From Mycobacterium sherrisii (GTDB lineage Bacteria; Actinomycetota; Actinomycetes; Mycobacteriales; Mycobacteriaceae): 64,000 nucleotides of DNA. Each line of letters opens with the position of its first letter. The stretch's first letter is position 1. Made by a program: the position numbers and the translations under genes. This document shows positions 60,915-64,000 of this stretch, in pieces. The DNA lies in the NCBI RefSeq assembly GCF_002102355.1, contig NZ_LQPT01000082.1, positions 62,001-126,000 of the forward strand, written 5' to 3'. The notes beneath the pieces are model-generated. The model had not been told where the DNA came from. It did not search any database and saw nothing but the letters and a program-made list of their open reading frames with translations.

Positions 60915-61336
60915 GGGGGCCAATCGTTGCGGGGGAGTCGGGGTGGGGATCGGCTCCGTCTGGTCGAGCCATGAGGGCGGATCAGCTGCTCAGGCCAGCA
61001 TAACGGCGCTGCCGGCCAGCACTCGAAGGACGCTGGCGGACCGCAGCGGCCCAGGGCTATCAGCACCATGGGGCCGCAGGATAACGGCAATTCGGTCGGT
61101 GTCGGAGTTATTCATGGCAAACTCCAAACATATTGGTTCATATGATCTTTCATACCAAAGGCAAATGTGCCAGCGTGCTCGATCAACACGGTGAACACTT
61201 ATCGAATCCGTCGTGAATTGGCCCGTGCGGGCTGTTATCTCCACAGCGGCCGGGTCTAACGTGGCGAGTCGTCTGTTTCAGAAGCCGGCGTGGGCTACTG
61301 AAAGTTGGTGAGTTATAGGGTTTTTGAGGAGGGGAC
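60915..61336. other. Gap between the XRE regulator and the PE gene (about 420 bp)
   Basis: Apart from the possible small frame at 60990-61115 it holds no gene. An unusually AT-rich patch (about 61108-61170) sits in the middle. Toward the PE gene, GAGTTATAGGG near 61309-61319 could be a -10 region, and GAGGAGGGGA ends 2 bases before the ATG neighbourhood at 61337. It contains divergent promoters for the XRE unit and the PE/PPE pair. Confidence 0.5.
60990..61115 (-). CDS. Possible 41-residue leader-type small protein
   Basis: ATG 61115 is preceded by GGAG at a 6-base spacing and by an AT-rich stretch (about 61108-61170) that could be a promoter (TTGCCT and CATATG-like elements). The 41 residues start MNNSDTDRIAVILRPHG and end VLAGSAVMLA. 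It lies upstream of the XRE-P450 unit. No homology is recognised; it may be a leader peptide or a chance frame. Confidence 0.3.
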   Translation of the reverse strand: MNNSDTDRIAVILRPHGADSPGPLRSASVLRVLAGSAVMLA

Positions 61337-61636
61337 ATGTCCTTTTTGCGAGCGCAGCCAGAAGTGCTGAACGCGGTGGCAGCAGGACTGTTCGGCGTCA
61401 ACGAAGCGGTGCGAGAAGGTGGCGCCGCGGCGGCCACATCGACGACCGGAGTTGTCCCGGCGGCCGCGGACGTGGTCTCGATATTGACTGCGGCACAATT
61501 TTCTTCGCACGCGCAGCTTTTTCAAGTGATAAGCGCCGAGGCTGCGGTTGTTCGGGAACAATTGGCCACCACGCTGAAGATCAGCGCCGGTTCGTACGCC
61601 GCCACGGAAATGGCGAATCTGAGCACGGTCGGTTAG
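61337..61636 (+). CDS. PE-family protein
   Basis: 99 residues: a PE domain only. It starts MSFLRAQPEVLNAVAAGLFGVNE, has the helical hairpin and the Y-x-x-x-E-like secretion tail (SYAATEMANL) needed for ESX (type VII) export. GAGGAGGGG precedes the ATG. By length and pairing it resembles PE32 of M. tuberculosis. It is expected to form a heterodimer with the PPE protein encoded 12 bases downstream. Confidence 0.93.
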   Translation: MSFLRAQPEVLNAVAAGLFGVNEAVREGGAAAATSTTGVVPAAADVVSILTAAQFSSHAQLFQVISAEAAVVREQLATTLKISAGSYAATEMANLSTVG

Positions 61637-61648
61637 GCGAGGAATACG

Positions 61649-62893
61649 ATGCTGGATTTCGCACAGCTACCGCCGGAGATCAATTCGGCGCTGATGTATG
61701 CCGGGCCCGGTTCGGGGCCGCTGCTGGCGGCCGCCGCGGCGTGGGAGGCGCTGGCCGCCGAGCTGCACGCGGCGTCCGCCACCTACGGCGCGTTGATAGC
61801 CAGCCTCACCGACGGTCCCTGGGAGGGACCGTCGGCCTCCGCCATGCTGGCCGCGGCGGTGCCTCAAGTGGTCTGGCTACGTGAGACCGCGGGGCAGGCC
61901 GAGGAGGCCGGTGCTCAGGCCGCGGCCGCGGCGGCCGCGTTCGAGGCGGCGTTCGCCGGAACGGTACCCCCGCCGGTGGTTGCGGCGAACCGGGCGTTGC
62001 TGCTGGAGCTCTTGGCCACGAACTTCCTCGGCCAGAACACGGCAGCGATCGCGGCCGTCGAGACCGAATACGCCGAAATGTGGGCCCAAGACGCGGGGGC
62101 GATGTACGGGTACGCGGGCGCGTCGGCCACCGCCGCCAAACTGCCGCAGCCGCAGTCGGCGGCCCCCGCCACCGACCCCGCCGGGACGGCCGGGCAGGCC
62201 GCCGCGGTGGCGCAGGCCGCGGGGAGCACCGCCGGCACCAACGCCCGAGGTCTGACCACGGTGCCACAAACGTTGTCCGCGCTGGCCGGAACTGGAACCA
62301 ACACGTCCCAGTCGCCCGGGCTGTCGTTCGGGGGCATCGGGATGAACGACGAGGGTGACGGGTTTGCGCTGAGCGGCCCGCTGGGCGACTTCTTCGAAGG
62401 CCTCACCGGCTCACAGGAATTGGACGCCAGCTCGCCGTTCGACATGTTCATCCGGTTGGTGTCGCCCACCCGGCTGTTCACCACCGCCTTCAAGGACGTT
62501 CAAAGCATTGCGCAGGGTTTTGCGCCCCAGGCCGCAAAGGCCGCCACGGAAGGCGCGGCGAAGGCGGCCGAGGGCGCCGCGAAGGCCATCGAGGCGGTGC
62601 CACACGCGTTGAATGGCGCCCTGGGCAATGCCGTCGGCGCGGCGGGCCGGGCGGCGTCCGTCGGCGGTCTATCCGTCCCGGCGTCGTGGGGAGCGGTCAC
62701 CCCGACGGCCGGCCCGGCCATCGTGACGCTCAACGGCACCACCGCGGCCGCGACCCAGCCGGCGACCCACGCGGTCGGTGGCATGCCGCTGCTGGGTAGT
62801 GGCGCCGCCCGCAGCGTCGGGGCCGCTCACTTTGCGCCGCCCCGTTACGGATTCAAGCCCACGATCATCACTCACCCGCCGGCGGGCGGGTAG
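61649..62893 (+). CDS. PPE-family protein, SVP subfamily
   Basis: 414 residues. PPE domain at 1-180: [25 protein letters not shown] has the PPE motif; the WEG tip reads DGPWEGPS (WxG). The C-terminal half has the SVP signature [11 protein letters not shown]. An alanine-rich repetitive helix ([22 protein letters not shown]) precedes it. Similar in length and partner to PPE65. Exported to the envelope or medium by an ESX system not present in this window. Confidence 0.93.
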   Translation: MLDFAQLPPEINSALMYAGPGSGPLLAAAAAWEALAAELHAASATYGALIASLTDGPWEGPSASAMLAAAVPQVVWLRETAGQAEEAGAQAAAAAAAFEAAFAGTVPPPVVAANRALLLELLATNFLGQNTAAIAAVETEYAEMWAQDAGAMYGYAGASATAAKLPQPQSAAPATDPAGTAGQAAAVAQAAGSTAGTNARGLTTVPQTLSALAGTGTNTSQSPGLSFGGIGMNDEGDGFALSGPLGDFFEGLTGSQELDASSPFDMFIRLVSPTRLFTTAFKDVQSIAQGFAPQAAKAATEGAAKAAEGAAKAIEAVPHALNGALGNAVGAAGRAASVGGLSVPASWGAVTPTAGPAIVTLNGTTAAATQPATHAVGGMPLLGSGAARSVGAAHFAPPRYGFKPTIITHPPAGG

Positions 62894-62905
62894 CAGGACG
62901 ACCGA

Positions 62906-63919
62906 TCACGGCGTGACCAGGATCTTGCCGTGCCGTTCGGGGTCGGCCAGGTCGTCGAACGCGGCGCCGACCCCGTCCAGGCCCACCTCGCCAGTGATCA
63001 GCGCAGTGACGTCCGTTTCGCCCTCGGCCAGTCCGCGCAGCGACTCGGCGAACTCTTCGGGGGTGTAGGCCAAGCAGAACTGCACGTTGATCTCTTTGGC
63101 GATCGCGAAGAACGGGTGAAAGGTGTCGGCCTCCATGCAGACCCCCGCGACGACCAGGCGGGTGCCCGGACGGGCCCGCAGCAGCACGTCGCCGATGATG
63201 CCGGGCACGCCGATCGCCTCGAACACCACCGCCGGTTGGACCGTGTCGAAGGGTGAACCGTCGGCGGCATCGAGTGTCTGGTGAGCGCCCACGGTGGTGG
63301 CCAGCTCGCGCCTCTTGGTCGAAAAGCCGGATGCCACAATGTTTTCCACACCACGCGCCCGCAGGGCGGCGATGATCGCGACACCGATCGGGCCGCAGCC
63401 CAGCACCAGGGCCGTCTCGCCGGCAGCGATGTTGGACTTATTGACGGCGTGCAGCCCCACCGCCATCGGCTCGGTCAGGGCGGCGTGCTTGAGATCCAGC
63501 CCGTTGGGGATGGGCAGCAGTAGCGGTGCGGACAGCAGCATCCGTTCGGCATAGCCGCCGACGGTGTGATTGCTGTACACGATCGGCTCGACACCCGTGG
63601 CGGACAGCAGCACCGGGATCGACGTGACCATGGTCCCGGCCGGATGGGTGTCGGTATCGGGTCCCGCCTCGAGCACCTCGGCGCTGAATTCGTGGCCCAT
63701 GAAGATGTCGCGCGTCAGATCCACCGCCGTGCCACCCGAGCCCCGCATGACCCGCTCGGTCATGTCCAGCATTTGCCTGCCGTGCGCGGCGAAATGCAGG
63801 TCGGAGCCGCAGATTCCGCAGGCCCGGATGGCCACCAGTACCTGGCCGGGCCCGGGTATCGGGCCGGGGACGTCGTCGCGCGGGACCATACGGCCGTCGC
63901 GCAACACCGCGGCACGCAT
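62906..63919 (-). CDS. Zinc-type medium-chain dehydrogenase lacking the structural zinc site
   Basis: 337 residues from ATG 63919 (GTG at 63922 also possible). Catalytic zinc ligands CGICGSD and GHEF are present and the NAD(P) motif is LVLGCGPIGVAIIAAL. The four-cysteine structural-zinc lobe is missing: the region after GTMVTSIPVLLSATG has no CxxCxxC. Substrate unknown; likely an alcohol or polyol. The start overlaps the stop of an upstream gene cut by the window edge. Confidence 0.9.
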   Translation of the reverse strand: MRAAVLRDGRMVPRDDVPGPIPGPGQVLVAIRACGICGSDLHFAAHGRQMLDMTERVMRGSGGTAVDLTRDIFMGHEFSAEVLEAGPDTDTHPAGTMVTSIPVLLSATGVEPIVYSNHTVGGYAERMLLSAPLLLPIPNGLDLKHAALTEPMAVGLHAVNKSNIAAGETALVLGCGPIGVAIIAALRARGVENIVASGFSTKRRELATTVGAHQTLDAADGSPFDTVQPAVVFEAIGVPGIIGDVLLRARPGTRLVVAGVCMEADTFHPFFAIAKEINVQFCLAYTPEEFAESLRGLAEGETDVTALITGEVGLDGVGAAFDDLADPERHGKILVTP

Positions 63920-64000
63920 CACCGCACCGCGTCTTCCTGCTCGCCGACGTGCTCGGTGATGGCCTGCACGACGGCCTCGCCGGCGCGGCCGATCAGTTGG
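63919..64000 (-). CDS. C-terminal fragment of a gene cut by the window edge
   Basis: Reading inward from the right edge, the minus strand encodes QLIGRAGEAVVQAITEHVGE followed by QEDAVR and TGA, whose last base is the first base of the dehydrogenase ATG. The overlap (TGATG) indicates a coupled operon. Too little is visible to assign a family. Confidence 0.6.
   Translation of the reverse strand, partial: QLIGRAGEAVVQAITEHVGEQEDAVR

Overview
The window is a high-GC actinobacterial chromosome segment. Gene order and many near-identical protein starts point to a slow-growing, non-tuberculous Mycobacterium, possibly of the M. avium complex; the species cannot be fixed from sequence alone. From the left edge to about 51.4 kb the genes follow the M. 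tuberculosis H37Rv order from ponA2 (Rv3682) down to hpt (Rv3624c), printed in reverse. The Rv-number equivalences given here are from memory of those genes, not from a search.

Layout. 0-7.4 kb: penicillin-binding protein ponA2 (cut by the window edge), redox regulator whiB4, a pair of Get3/ArsA-like ATPases, small enzymes and the cAMP receptor protein crp. 7.4-16.6 kb: DNA repair (nth), a TlpA-like thioredoxin, a Nudix CoA hydrolase, acid-resistance protease marP, ephE, a secreted serine protease, acetyl-CoA synthetase and a secreted DUF4232 protein. 16.7-21.7 kb: dppABCD peptide/heme importer. 22.5-24.1 kb: two intergenic small RNAs, which I read as Ms1 (MTS2823) and the C-loop RNA 6C (B11). 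24.2-28.8 kb: a Tad/Flp-like pilus locus. 28.8-39.7 kb: Rv3651-like sensor, SftH/MrfA-type helicase, cspA, topoisomerase I, a membrane adenylate cyclase and DNA polymerase III delta-prime, followed by tRNA-Thr(CGT). 40.3-45.5 kb: envelope sugar genes (GT-C-like membrane protein, galE1, ppgS with its helper, and an exporter-like protein). 45.6-51.4 kb: DUF475 protein, ppa, dacB, a zincin, tilS and hpt.

From 51.4 kb the content departs from M. tuberculosis. A divergent XRE-cupin regulator faces a tightly overlapping five-gene operon: type III glutamine synthetase-like ligase, GlxB, GlxC, GlxD and a sarcosine-oxidase-like flavoprotein. This resembles a shortened N-methylglutamate (amine-to-glutamate) pathway, and the regulator's 5' region carries a perfect 7-3-7 palindrome. 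It is the best candidate for an undescribed system here. It is followed by lpqG, a small membrane protein, a cytochrome P450 and its XRE regulator (one transcription unit), then a PE/PPE pair without esx genes, and a zinc-type dehydrogenase whose upstream partner is cut by the right edge.

No insertion sequence, prophage, CRISPR array, rRNA or replication origin was seen.
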